64,000 nt of DNA, taken from contig CM068587.1 in the NCBI GenBank assembly GCA_035048485.1, positions 52,939,501-53,003,500 on the forward strand, read 5' to 3'. The translations under genes were made by a program, and so were the position numbers. Below the pieces are notes generated by a model. The model was not told where the DNA came from. It was given only the letters and a program-made list of their open reading frames with translations, and made no database searches. Positions 11,801 to 23,300 of this stretch are shown here, one piece after another; within the stretch, counting starts at the first letter, position 1; the number at the start of each line of letters is the position of its first letter. Origin of the DNA: Pteria penguin. Its lineage: Eukaryota > Mollusca > Bivalvia > Pterioida > Pteriidae.

Positions 11801-14523
11801 CTATGAATGGTGAGTTACTGTACAATAGCCAGGGCTCAAACATGGTTGTGAAAAGGAGGGATTTTTCTCAGGTGTTTCATCATAATTTGTCTTATCTGTT
11901 CTTTGAACGAGAGAGCATAGCTTGAGACATCACATCACACTATACATTGGTATGTAAATTACCACTCCCCATATCTGTGAAGGACTGTTACAAAGGTAAA
12001 AATTCTGAGGTTATACTCAAAGCAGGTAACAAACAAATAGTTCGAATAATTGTCAATATGCTACTTTAATGAAAAGCAGAACGTAAGACATAGGAGCAAA
12101 ATATCTTTCTGATAGTCGATCATTATTCCTAATCCAATTACATGTAATCCCCTACAGGCCATAATGTTTCTGATAATTGAATATAACTTACCCTCTGGTC
12201 CTCTATACTGCTTTTGTGCCTCTCTCAGTAGTTCTTCATGAATAAGTTGTATGATGTATTGAGGTCTATTATGGAGAGCCACTGACAGGAACCAGAGACT
12301 CTGGGGAATATTCTACAAGAAACAACAGATAAAAATTCACTGTGGAGAGTGAGTGGTCCATAGTCAGGAACCAGAGACTCTGGGGAATATTCTACAAGAT
12401 ACAACAGATAAAATTCATGTGGACAGTGAGCAATCCTAAGACAGAAACATAGACTCTGGGGAATATTCTACAAGATACAGCACATAAAAATTCACAGTGG
12501 AGAGTGAGTGGTCAATAGTCAGGAACCAGAGACTCTGGGGAATATTCTACAAGATACAACAGATAAAATTCATGTGGACAGTGAGCAATCCTAAGACAGA
12601 AACATAGACTCTGGGGAATATTCTACTACAAAATTACATTTCACAGTGGAGAATGAGCATTCTAAATAAATTCAATCCTTAAATTTCATGGTTTGCTTGC
12701 ATTGCACTGGACTTCAAATCAAAAGACCTTCGTTCAATTCCGGGGCTGTAAACTCCTATTTCTGAGGTAATTTATCGTCTTCTACCTCCTCACCTGTCCT
12801 TAAGACGAGAAAGTACTATGGTAACCAAGACCCGATGTCACACTCTATATTAGAACATAAAAGTCCCTCACTGCTTAAGGTGGGTCTATAGCATAGAACA
12901 AAATTATAAAGCAATATACCTAGCAGATGCTCAGAGTTCTTGAAATCCACTGGAAAGACTGATGCAGAATTGAAATCTTAGACGAATTTCTTTGTATCAT
13001 TGGTCTGCATGACTGGTGGATAACTAAATGAATATTATCATTGTTTCTACTTTTCCAGACTTCTTGAAAACTTTTGAAACTTGTCAGACATTCAGTTTGA
13101 CAAAGTGATGGACTTTGTCAGACCGAACAAAATTTTGTAGACTGAATTTTTTTTCACACTATTTGGAGTAGGAAATGAAAAAATATGAAAATACAACACC
13201 AGCAGAATTGAATGCCTTGAATTTGATTAATCATATTCAATTTCCAGTTCAAGCCGGAGGGCCTAGTGAATAAGGTGTTCAGCTCGTGATCGAGAGGTCC
13301 CGGGTTCGATACGTCCTGGGCACACCGGTGCTGTGTCTTTCGGATGAGACATTAAAATCCGAGTTCCCTTGTCATGGTAGGCGTGGCACGTAAAACATCC
13401 CTCACTGCTTCGGGTGGGTCCATTGCAAAGGTCTAAATTTGTATGCAATGCATCAGGCAGATGCTGTTACCATATATGAAATAATCGTGGAGTGACGTAA
13501 AACAATAATCAGTCAATCAATCTATCAAATTCCATTTCATATTCTTTTATTATTTGTTCCATTTGTCTGTCATTTTTTATTTTCAGATTGTTCATTATCA
13601 CTATCACTGTCATCTTCCTCGATATCACTCATATCTTCCTCTGTAGTCTGTCTCACTTTCATCCATACCCTTCTCTCTCACTTGCTCCCTGTCCACTCCC
13701 TCTCGTATATCATCTGCAACTTCAACTCTTTCAACATCTTCAACTCATTCATCCCCAAGCTCAGTCTCAACAACTCTGTCATTTTCCTTTTTCTTCACTT
13801 ACACATGTATCGATATGTAGATTATGGTATAAGAAAATATTGTGAAGGCTCCTAGTGTAAATAGTTTTAAAGAAAGACTTAATTCATCTAGAAATGTGCC
13901 ATTTAAATTTCAACCAGATATCTACGGACTGGAAGCCAGCAGTAGAAGTCAGAACAGATTAAGAAGAATCCCTGGGGCTGATGCCTAGAACATGGTACAA
14001 CAATTTCAGGATCAAGGTGATCGAGATAAATATTGTCAAATACCGGTGTCTGATGTTGATATTGCGATGCATTAACACCATAGGAAATATTGCAATATAT
14101 TGATGTAATGGTTATATCGCACACCCTATGAACATGAATTCATCAAAACACTTGTTTTAGTAAAAAAAATATATATATTCCTACTGAATATCTTATTTCA
14201 GATGGCAGTATCTTATAGAGATCAGTCATAATGATATAATATCTAGAATCCCACCTGCTATCTCTATATGCACGCTACTCAATAGCAACCACTACAGAAC
14301 GAAATGATCTCACGAAAGTGGCGATTTGCCCAATTGATCATATCGGACTAATGCAATGTGTTCTAATAAAGTAAATTTATAGATTCAAAACAGACAAACA
14401 TTAATGTACCTCTTCGGTGTTTTCTTTATCTGTTAGAGACTTCTTCAATCGCTCCCATTCTAGTGGATCGTTTTGAAATTTCTTGAAAAGAAGAAGTTCA
14501 AAGCCATGAAAAATTTCTGACAT
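8809..14523 (-). CDS. Leucine-rich-repeat protein with C-terminal Cys module (LRRC28/LRRC58-like), five exons
   Basis: Coding exons, 5' to 3' on the minus strand, are 14410-14523, 12192-12312, 11321-11418, 10479-10998 and 8809-9176. All junctions are GT-AG and the lengths (114+121+98+520+368) sum to 1221 nt, giving 406 residues plus a TAG stop. Exon 1 opens MSEIFHGFELLLF. Residues 39-78 form a helical, ankyrin-like stretch. LRRs run from about 84 to 195, with LxxLxxxxN cores such as LRTILLDNNLLDALP (166-180). The C-terminal part has C272-x2-C275 and C308-x3-C312, a probable metal-binding pair, followed by a polar tail. The order LRRs, 'LPITLQFLAAKAI', then CxxC...CxxxC resembles small cytoplasmic LRR proteins such as LRRC28 and LRRC58. 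That assignment is from memory of family layout, not a search. The first coding exon abuts a 2.2-kb minisatellite upstream. Introns carry a 20-bp minisatellite, SINEs and copies of the exon 2 edge. Confidence 0.88.
9705..10018. repeat. ~20-bp minisatellite in the last LRR-gene intron
   Basis: About 15 imperfect copies of 'CAACAACAGGGCAATAGTCT' stand in tandem. The array lies wholly inside the intron between 9177 and 10478. Confidence 0.9.
11419..12191. other. LRR-gene intron 2, no other feature
   Basis: AT-rich intron sequence between the 98-nt and 121-nt exons. A 66-codon open frame on the plus strand (11590-11790) is not supported. Confidence 0.5.
12278..12640. repeat. Tandem duplications of an exon edge with its splice acceptor
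   Basis: The stretch 'GAACCAGAGACTCTGGGGAA' plus 'TATTCTACAAG' spans the 5' edge of LRR exon 2 and its acceptor (CTTGTAG on the minus strand). It recurs about four more times upstream of the exon, at roughly 74-82-bp spacing. Copies near 12365 and 12525 keep the full edge; those near 12445 and 12600 are altered. Two alternating spacer types give a higher-order unit of about 155 bp. Confidence 0.88.
12690..12900 (+). repeat. Old, diverged SINE
   Basis: A degenerate tRNA-like head ('AAGACCTTCGTTCAATTCCG') is followed by 'GTCCCTCACTGCTTAAGGTG' and a 'GCAGATGCTCAGAG' remnant, in the same order as the intact SINEs in this window. It lies in LRR-gene intron 1. Confidence 0.6.
13252..13519 (+). repeat. 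tRNA-derived SINE
   Basis: The head contains the A-box-like 'GCCTAGTGAATAAGG' and the B-box-like 'GGTCCCGGGTTCGATA'. The body has 'GTCTTTCGGATGAGACATTA', 'GCATCAGGCAGATGC' and 'GTGGAGTGACGTAAAACA', and the tail is 'ATCAGTCAATCAATC'. It lies in LRR-gene intron 1. Confidence 0.9.
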
Positions 14524-14696
14524 CTTCCCCTAAAACGAAAGTATGAAATGAGGAAATATGTACATTGAACTCGAAATTATGATGAACTTTTTTTTTTCAT
14601 TTTTTTGCTTGTATTTATTAATTATTTAAAGTATTTTAATGTGCGGTGTGACTAAAGCACGACGGTGAATATTCATGGATTCTTAAAATCAAACTG

Positions 14697-16915
14697 AGAT
14701 CAGGCGCCCAGGAGGGGTAAGCATCTTCTATCAGTGGTGAGATCAGGTGTCCGGGAGGAGTAAATGTCTCCTGTCAGAGACAGAGGTGAGATTAGCTAGG
14801 TGCCCATGCAGGTATGGAGGGGCAAGCATGCATCTCCTGTCAACGGCAGATCAGGTGCCCGGCAGGAGTGAGGATTTCTTATTTGAGGTGAGATCAGCTG
14901 CCCGGAAGTGTAAGCTTCTCCTGTCAGAGTTGAGACAAGGTGTCTGGGAGGAATAAGTCTCTCCTGTCAGAGGTGAAACCAGGAGTCTAGGAGGAGTGTC
15001 CCCTGTCAAAGGTGAGACCAAGTGGCTGGAAGGAGTAATTTAAAAGTGTCTCCTGTCAGAGATGAAACCAGGTGTCTGGGAGGATTAAGTGTCTCCTGTC
15101 AGAGGTGAGACCAGGTGTCTGGGAGGATTTTAAGTGTCTCCTGTCAGAGGTGAGACCAGGTGTCCGGAAGGAGTAATTAAGTGTCTCCTGTCAGAGGTGA
15201 AACCAGGTCTGGGAGGATTAAGTGTCTCCTGTCAGAGGTGAGATCATGTGTCCGGGAGGAGTAATTTAAGTGTCTCCTGTCAGACGTGAGACAAGGTGTC
15301 CAGGAGGAATGTCTCCTGTCAGAAGTGAGACAAGGTGTCTGAGAGGAGTAAGTGTCTCCTGTCAGAGATGAGATCAGGTGTCCGGGAGGAGTAAATGTCT
15401 CCTGTCAGAGGTGAGATTAGCTAGGTGCCCATGCAGGTATGGAGGGGCAAGCATGCATCTCCTGTCAACGGCAGATCAGGTGCCCGGCAGGAGTGAGGAT
15501 CTCTTGTTAGAGGTGAGATCAGCTGCCCGGGAAGTGTAAGCTTCTCCTGTCAGAGTTGAGACCAGGTATCTGGGAGGAATAAGTCTCTCCTGTCAGAGGT
15601 GAAACCAGGAGTCTGGGAGGAGTGTCTCCTGTCAAAGGTGAGACCAAGTGGCTGGAAGGAGTAATTTAAAAATGTCTCCTGTCAGAGGTGAAACCAGGTG
15701 TCTGGGAGGATTAAGTGTCTCCTGTCAGAGGTGAGACCAGGTGTCTGGGAGGATTTCAAGTGTCTCCTGTCAGAGGTGAGACCAGGTGTCCGGAAGGAGT
15801 AATTAAGTGTCTCCTGTCAGAGGTGAAACCAGGTGTCTGGAAGGAGTAAGTGTCTCCTGTCAGAGGTGAGACCAGGTGTCTGGGAGGATTTTAAGTGTCT
15901 CCTGTCAGAGGTGAGACCAGGTGTCCGGAAGGAGTAATTAAGTGTCTCCTGTCAGAGGTGAAACCAGGTGTCTGGGAGGAGTAAGTGTCTCCTGTCAGAG
16001 GTGAGATCATGTGTCCGGGAAGAGTAATTTAAGTGTCTCCTGTCAGACGTGAGACAAGGTGTCTGGGAGGAATGTCTCCTGTCAGAGGTACGTGAGACAA
16101 GGCGTCTGAGAGGAGTAAGTGTCTCCTGTCAGAGGTGAGACAAGGTGCCCGGGAGGAGCTATAGTAAGCTTCTCCTGTCAGAGGTGAGACCAGGTGCCCA
16201 GGATGAGTACGTTTCTCCTGTCATAGGTGAGATCAGGCTCAGTTTCTCTTTTTAGAGATGAAACCAGGTGCCCGGGTGGAGTAAGCTTCTCCTGTCAGAA
16301 GTGAGACCAGGTACCCGGGAGGTTTAAGTTTCTCCTGTCAGAGGTGAGACCAGGTGTCCGGGAGGAGTAGGTGTCTCCTGTCAGAGGTGAGACCAGGTGT
16401 CCGGGAGGAGTAGGTGTCTCCTGTCAAAAAGGAGGTCATGCAGGTGCCCAGGATGAGTAAATGTCTCCTGTCAAATGTGAGATCAGTGCCCGGGAGGTTA
16501 AAGTTTCTCCTTTCAGAGGTGAGACCAGGTGCCCGGGTTGAGTAAGCTTCTCGTGTCAGAGGTGAGAACAGGTGCTCAGGAGGAGTTAGTTTTCCTGCCA
16601 AAAGTGAGATTAGGTGCCCGGGAGGCTAAAGTTTCTCCTTTTAGAGGTGAGACCAGATGCCCGACAGAAGTAAGCTCCCCCTGTCAGAGGTGAAACCAGG
16701 TGTCCGAGAATGGCTAAAGCACGACGGTGAATATTCATAGAGTAAGTGTCTCCTGTCCGAGGTGAAACCGGATGCCCGGAAGGAGGTAGTGAGCTTCTCC
16801 TGTCAAGAAGGAGACCAGGTGCCCAGGAGGGGTAAGTGTCTCTTGTCAAAGGACAGATCAAGTACCCGGGAGGTTAAAGTTTCTCCTTTCAGAGGTGAGA
16901 CCAGGTGCCCGAAAA
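14697..16915. repeat. Minisatellite array of ~42-bp units with large internal duplication
   Basis: About 50 imperfect units of the form 'GTGTCTCCTGTCAGAGGTGA' + 'GACCAGGTGTCCGGGAGGAGTAA' stand head to tail. A block from about 14740, including the odd 'GATTAGCTAGGTGCCCATGC' unit, recurs from about 15368, so roughly 0.6 kb of array was duplicated as a unit. The non-unit phrase 'CTAAAGCACGACGGTGAATA' occurs before the array (about 14652) and inside it (about 16712). Long open frames across it are by-products of the repeat. The array starts about 170 bp upstream of the LRR start codon. Confidence 0.95.
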
Positions 16916-17328
16916 TTTTTTTTGACATTGTGCAGATAAATCTCCAGAAATGCTATCTCTCTTCTCTCCCTGAATAAGGTTTGATGATAGAAGACGCTGC
17001 GGTCAATACGTACATGCAACAACTTGTATAAACACTTTTAAAATACTCGAAACGAGAAAGACAGCTAGGTTATAGAATTTCAATCGATTAACAGTATCGT
17101 ATATATTGTATATTTTACATGTGAAACAAGTGTCCTAAACACTATAAATGATTATCCATTCATTTAATTCATTCATTTTTTCATCACTTTATCAATTTAT
17201 TAAATAAAATTGATTCTTTCACAAATTGACTATCCTCTGTATTCATTTATTTATTTATTCAATTATTTATTATATATTTATGACTATTATATTCAATCAT
17301 ATTCATAGATAAAAAAATTATTATCCTA
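16916..17328. other. Intergenic AT-rich DNA, nothing recognised
   Basis: Contains runs of ATTCATTTATT-like simple sequence and no exon candidate. Confidence 0.5.
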
Positions 17329-17465
17329 TATACGTATGTATGTATGTGTGTGTGTTTGTGTATGTATGTATGTATGTATGTATGTGTATGTATGTATGTA
17401 TGTATATATGTGTGTGTGTGTGTGCGTGCGTGCGTGTACGTACGTACGTTCGTACTCACGTACGC
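17329..17465. repeat. TATG/TG microsatellite
   Basis: Runs of (TATG)n, (TG)n, (CGTG)n and (TACG)n in sequence. Two histidine/threonine-rich open frames on the minus strand are artefacts. Confidence 0.95.
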
Positions 17466-20339
17466 GCGCAGGTATGTAGATAGGTAGGTGACGTGCAGAT
17501 TTACTCTGAGATTGGAAGAACAGGCGGCAGCTCATTCGGTCAGCAAATTAACGCCGACCTCCAAGAGAAAACTAATTATTGATCAATTCAACTGAGGGTA
17601 TATTCCCCTTTCCTTGATAAAATTTTCCCATCAAATTCTGGATTGGTCTCTAATTTGATAAAAAAAAAATCTATCCCTAAATGATGGAACGACACTCCGC
17701 CGGCTCGATCCTAGAATGTGTTTTCAAACTTGGAATTTGAAGTCATAATAATTTTTCAGGACTGCCGACTCGTTTGGCAAAATCACCACTACTACTGAAA
17801 ACTAAAGTCAGAGACAATCATCCTTTTTCTGACGTCAAATTCTATTAAACAAGGGTTGTACGGCCAGATGACTTCTTTCGACGATTAATCATTAGGCGGG
17901 GGTTGTTTATTTGCTTGTTTGTTTTCTGTTTTTGTGTTTTGTTTTGTTTTGTTTTTTTTATTTTTATTATTTTTATTTATTTTTTTTTTTTTTTTTGTTG
18001 TAAATTGACGTCATTGTTTTTATGAAGTTAGTTTTGTTTTGTTTGTTTTTAAGATGCTTAAAAACTCCTAAGAGATAATTATGCACTATTCCGGATTATG
18101 AAATTATCGTCTTAGGTTTCTTTATTACAAGAACTTCTCTACATCCTCCTGTTCGACCTTCGGAGAAAGCTCGAGAGGTGAGAATTTTTCCTCGATAACA
18201 TATAATCAGTACATATTTAACAAGATTGACCTATTTCTATGAATAGCACATAATTTAGTAACAAATGTCTTAAATACTGCTTTTTCCACAATGCCCCAAA
18301 TCTTTATGTCGGTGATATATATCTCGTTCGCATTCGTGGATTCATGTCGTACCGCTATCGGCATGCACATATTACCTGTGCCGGTACATGTAAATGCTAT
18401 TCACTATTTCTTTAAAAATACGAGTCATTCTGTCAAACGGAAACACCTATCCCAGCGCAAACACTTGTACCTGAAGTATAACGCTCAACTTTTGAGTACA
18501 CTTCATAATGGAAGATATACATGTATATAATGCAGCACTGTACAAAATGTATATACATGTACATGAATGTGAACAAACATTGTGTAGAAAGTGCCACAGC
18601 CCACAACAGCAAGAAAAAGGGTATGATAACACTTGAGTCAAATTGGAATAAGTGTGACGTTAATGTAAAATGTAAATAATAACGTAAAATAAGTGTGACA
18701 TTAATGTAAAGAAGTAAAAAGTAAATGGTGGCCTGGACGGCCAAAGAAAACTTGCACTGCATGATGTCCCATTATTTGTTTACAACTTCTTCGATTTGTA
18801 CTAAAATGGCAATTTTAACTTCTTTAATGTTTATACAGTGACTCCCAATATAAAAGAAATTAATATTATATATCAACAGGTAATAAGATTTTTTGTCCAT
18901 TATAGTATGCTATCGATTTTCTGGTAAAAATCCAGATAAGGATTTATAACCTACATTATATGTAAAACTGGATTAAATCAAAAACCAAGAAAAGTTTTTC
19001 ACCCTCAATGATGTAAAATGTGTCTGAAAACAGACATGTGAATTACATGTAAATCACATAGTGGATATTATCTTTGTTGTTTTAACAATTTATATCCATG
19101 GTCGTTTCTCAGCGGGTTGGGTAGTGAGGAGAAAAATTCCACAAGGTCTTCACAAAGGGCCGGGGTAATGAAGCATGATTTATAGAAAGTTTGTGATCGG
19201 AGTTATGGTTTCACATTGAATGGACGATTATTGAAGTGTTTAATGATTGAAATGGATTGTATTTTGCCTTTTTTAACTGAACAACATGTGCTTGAAAATC
19301 GCTGTTATTTTCTCTTCTTTATGTGATCAAAATCTCCAGACGTACCCTTGTTGAGAACAATATGGTGGACATCTGATTTATGGGGATGCCTATCAGGAAA
19401 TGTCACCTATGTCAGAGACAGAGAGCAATATAGCTGTCAATGCGAATTGCCAGTCTCCATCTATATATGTCTTTGCTCATATTAGGACCCTTCCCAATGG
19501 AAATTTCATTGATTTTTCCCCAAATATATCGGTAAGACGAAACACTAGAATGGCACCTAAATACCGAAACTGGCAGTGCAATTACCGGAATGGGCACCGG
19601 CACTTGTAATACAACAAACATAACTTATATAGATTTCTTTTGGTACAAGTAACTATATATGTATATAATATATAGAGTTTGCCCTTGTGATGTCACACTA
19701 CTAGCATTAGTGGCCATGTTGCAGTACAATTCTTGGATTTTTTTCATCTCTGCCATGTAAACTTCATTAAATTTCTGAGAAATTAACTATTTATCAGGGT
19801 AGATTTCGTGACTTCAGTCTTACTTAATCATTAAATATAATCTATTAGTTGAAAATTTTCTGTAAAACATTTAGATATACAATGCAATTATTTCATAAAA
19901 TTAAGTTAAATCAACCAGTTTTATATGAGCATTGATGGATAAAGTCCGAGAGTTGTACTCCAATGAGGGCATTGTAAATTTGTCAGTGGTGAACCAAACA
20001 AAGTTAAAACTGATTAAGAAAATAGAATAAAATCCTCCAAAAAGGGATCAATGTCCGTGATAAAAAGAACCTGTCCGAGAGACACACATTCCACAATTTT
20101 TGAACCACTTAAGGAAGGCCAAGATAATAATAAATGTACATGTACTTGGATACATGTACACATGTACATTGCATGCATTTAATTTATAGGAAAGTTTGCA
20201 ACTGAAATGGATCTAGATTTTCTTCAGTCTGGTGAAATGATGTCATTGGAAAAGACTGCTATCATGAATTTATGATATAACAATATTAGGTTCTTGTACT
20301 GGTGTTCCAGTCTTTTTGACTCTAGTATTTACATTCTAG
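17466..20339. other. Upstream region of the 143-residue membrane protein gene; T-rich tract
   Basis: Holds a T-rich tract at 17930-18000 and no coding exon. A block ending at 18177 (…CTCGAGAG, then GTGAGAAT) is a possible non-coding first exon for the gene beginning at 20356. Small open frames at 18291-18762 and 19400-19621 lack support. Confidence 0.4.
18130..18177 (+). promoter_or_regulatory. Candidate 5' UTR exon
   Basis: The coding exon at 20356 is preceded by a good acceptor (TTTACATTCTAG, exon from 20340) only 16 nt before the ATG, so a non-coding first exon should lie upstream. The pyrimidine-rich 'GAACTTCTCTACATCCTCCT' followed by a consensus donor at 18178 is the best candidate I see. 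This is inference and needs RNA evidence. Confidence 0.25.
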
Positions 20340-20355
20340 GTGGAGAACAGTAAAG

Positions 20356-23300
20356 ATGTCAATTCACACATTTCGTCTTCCTAAACCACCACCGGTAGGG
20401 AATTTAGTGAAGAATGAGTAAGTACATACATGTACAAATACTACCATTGAATTATAAAGTAAATTACCCCATTACAGTGAAGTTCAGGTGCTCTGGACAA
20501 AGTACAGAAAAGATGGTGTGAAAATCACATTAAACACAGAGACTGAGAGTTCAGGCAGAAATTTTTCTGTTAGTACTGTAGTACTGGTTCTTGTTAATTC
20601 ATCGATTGATTATCGTTTTACATCACTCCACGATTATTTCATGGTGATGACATTTGCCTGATGCATTGCACACATGTACAAATTTAGACCTTTGCAACGG
20701 AACCCACCCGAAACAGTGAGGGATCTTTTAAGTGCAACGCCTACTGTGACACGGGACCTCGGATTTTAATGTTTCATCTGAAAGGCAGAACACCGTTGTG
20801 CCCAGGGCGGAAGTCCAGTCTGGGACATCTTGTCCACAAGCCCAGCACCTTATCCACCAGGCCACACCAGCTTGGTTCTTGTTAACATATGTCAAAATGT
20901 TTTGGGCAGTGTCAAAATTTACACCTGAATTTGGATAACTGCATGGTGTTTTGAAATTACATACACTTGGACTATGCTCATTGCTGTATATGTGTGATCT
21001 CTCTTTGTATCTACAAATGTATTTATTTTGGGAACCCCCTACCCTCACCCCACCCAAAATGGTTGAAATTTGTAATTATTCCCCCCTCAAACTAAGTTTG
21101 GAGGAGTATATAGAAATCCCCATCTGTCTGTCTTTCTGTCCATCGACCTTGTCCAGGCCATAACTTTGTCATGCCATTTTGCAGATCAATGATATTTCAC
21201 AAAGTTGTTGTCTATCACCTAAGGGTGTGTCATGACCTTGAACCAAGGTCGTACATTGTATCTACAAGGTCTAGGTCACAGTGTCCACATAACCAATATT
21301 CTTGTCTGGGCTATAACTTCTTTGTGCTACACCATGGACATATGAGGATTTTCAAGAAGGGAAATAATTCCATTTTTAAAAATGTTTACAGAGTTATGAC
21401 CCTTTCAACTTGTTATTCAACTCTGTTGCCATGGGGGATATTTGTCCCGTTAGGACAACTCTAATTACCATTAGATATATTTTTGTTCATAAGTAAATAA
21501 TATTGTAAACAAGTATTTTAGTAAAAGTCAGTATTTGAATCTAGTAAAAGTTTTCGACATTAAGTTTGGAGTATGCAAAGATCATCCTATCTTTGATCTT
21601 CATGTATTTTATTACAACATCTATTTATTCCCGAAATACATAGCAACTTACATGTACAAAATTAAACCATTTCAGTGTTCAGTATAGCAAAATTAAGTGT
21701 TCTTTCGGATTCTAAAACTATTGACAACCTAACTTGAAATGAAGTTGAATTGTTATTGCTCAAATTGGCCTACGTTAATGTTCTCTTACATGTACATGTA
21801 AAATTTTAGAAATTTCATCGACCAGGTATAATTCTGCCCATTTATTATTACATGTGTATGAGAAACTTTGGATTTTGGCCACTTTCAATTTCTTTTTATG
21901 CCCCCTGATCGACAGATCGGGTTGCATATTGTTTTTGTCCTGTCTGTTTGTCTGTCTGTTATCAACTTTAACCTTGGCTATAACTTTTGAACAGTGAGGG
22001 ATAGAGACTTCATATGTCCTCAACTAATGAAGACCTTTCAAGTAACACCAAGGTCATTAAACCCTTTCAGATGACACCAAGATCGATGACCTTTTGACCT
22101 TGACAATGACCTTCATGTTAAAGATTATTTTTTGGACTTGGGTGCCACCGGGGGGGGCATTAGTGTTTCACAAACACAGCTTGTTTCAATTAAAAAATAT
22201 TGAATTTCTATGAGAGAATTTGAAATATTATGAGAGAATCTCTCAATTTCGTAGTCCAAAATAATCCCTGATTAACATTTTTTTCTCCATCAGATCTTCC
22301 TGCTAGTATAAGCATTATAATACACCTCCACACACACAAACAAAGTTTGGGGGGTATATTGGAATCTCCTTGTCTGTCTCTCTGTCTGTCCACAAAACTT
22401 TAACCTTGGCCACAACTTTTGAACCAAGAGAGATGGGGCCTTTATACGTCACATGTGTTATCCTTGTGGCAAGATCTTTCATTCAGTACCAATATTTTTA
22501 CCAGGTGACCTTGACCTTTGAACTATATTTGAAAAATTTTAACCTTGGCCATAACTTTTGAACCAAAAGAGGTGGGTTTTTATAATACACATGTGCATGC
22601 CTTGTAGAAAGACCTTTCTGTGGGTTTCCAAACTTTTGACATGATCTTGACTTTGACGTTTGATGTACTTTTGAAAAACTTTAACCTTGGCCATAACTTC
22701 TTTGTAGTAAGACCTTTCTATCAATTCCAAATTTTCGACCCTGTGACCTTGACATTTGATCAACTTTTGAAAATTTTTAACCTTAGCCATAACTTTTGAA
22801 CCAAAAGAGATGTGGCCTTCATATTACCCATTCTTTGCATTCTTTGTAGCAAGACCCGTCTGTTGTTAAATTTTTGACTTCGTGACCTTTACCTTGGTCT
22901 TTGCTCTACTTCATATTTTGTTGCTGCGGGGTATTTGTCCCGTTAAGACAGTTCTAGTTCCAACTTGTTATTATGGTGCTGAATATGAATTCTACTAAAT
23001 CACCATCATTCATTGCCCAACCAGCATCTGACAGTTATTGATTCACCTGTGGCTGTTCTAACTCTCTACTCTACTGACACTTGCCAATATTTTTTAAATA
23101 GGGAAATGCTTAGGACAACTAGGTTGCCATTCTGGTGGGGCGGAGTACCAGAGACCACAAAACCGGTATTGGCACCTATGACTGTAACAGATAAATTGAT
23201 TCGGTTCAACCAAAAGAAGTTTGGGAAAAGTACCAGAGGAAGATTTCCACCCACTTATATTTACGGACTCATCGCTTTATGGCCTGTGGGCTTAACGATG

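Noticed and set aside
13252..13330. tRNA gene
   Set aside because: The A/B-box-like sequence is the head of a SINE with a SINE body and tail; the tRNA fold is not intact.
13570..13845. Possible acidic coding fragment on the minus strand, or an 85-codon frame on the plus strand
   Set aside because: The minus-strand acidic reading (EEDDSDSDNEQSENKK) needs a frame change and stops within 200 bp. It lies in LRR intron 1 and may be purine-rich low-complexity DNA or a very old pseudogene fragment.
16338..16977. Open frames of 71-87 codons across the minisatellite
   Set aside because: They repeat with the 42-bp unit, whose length is a multiple of three; no splice or start context.
17259..17535. 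His/Thr-rich open frames
   Set aside because: Direct translation of TATG/TG microsatellite.
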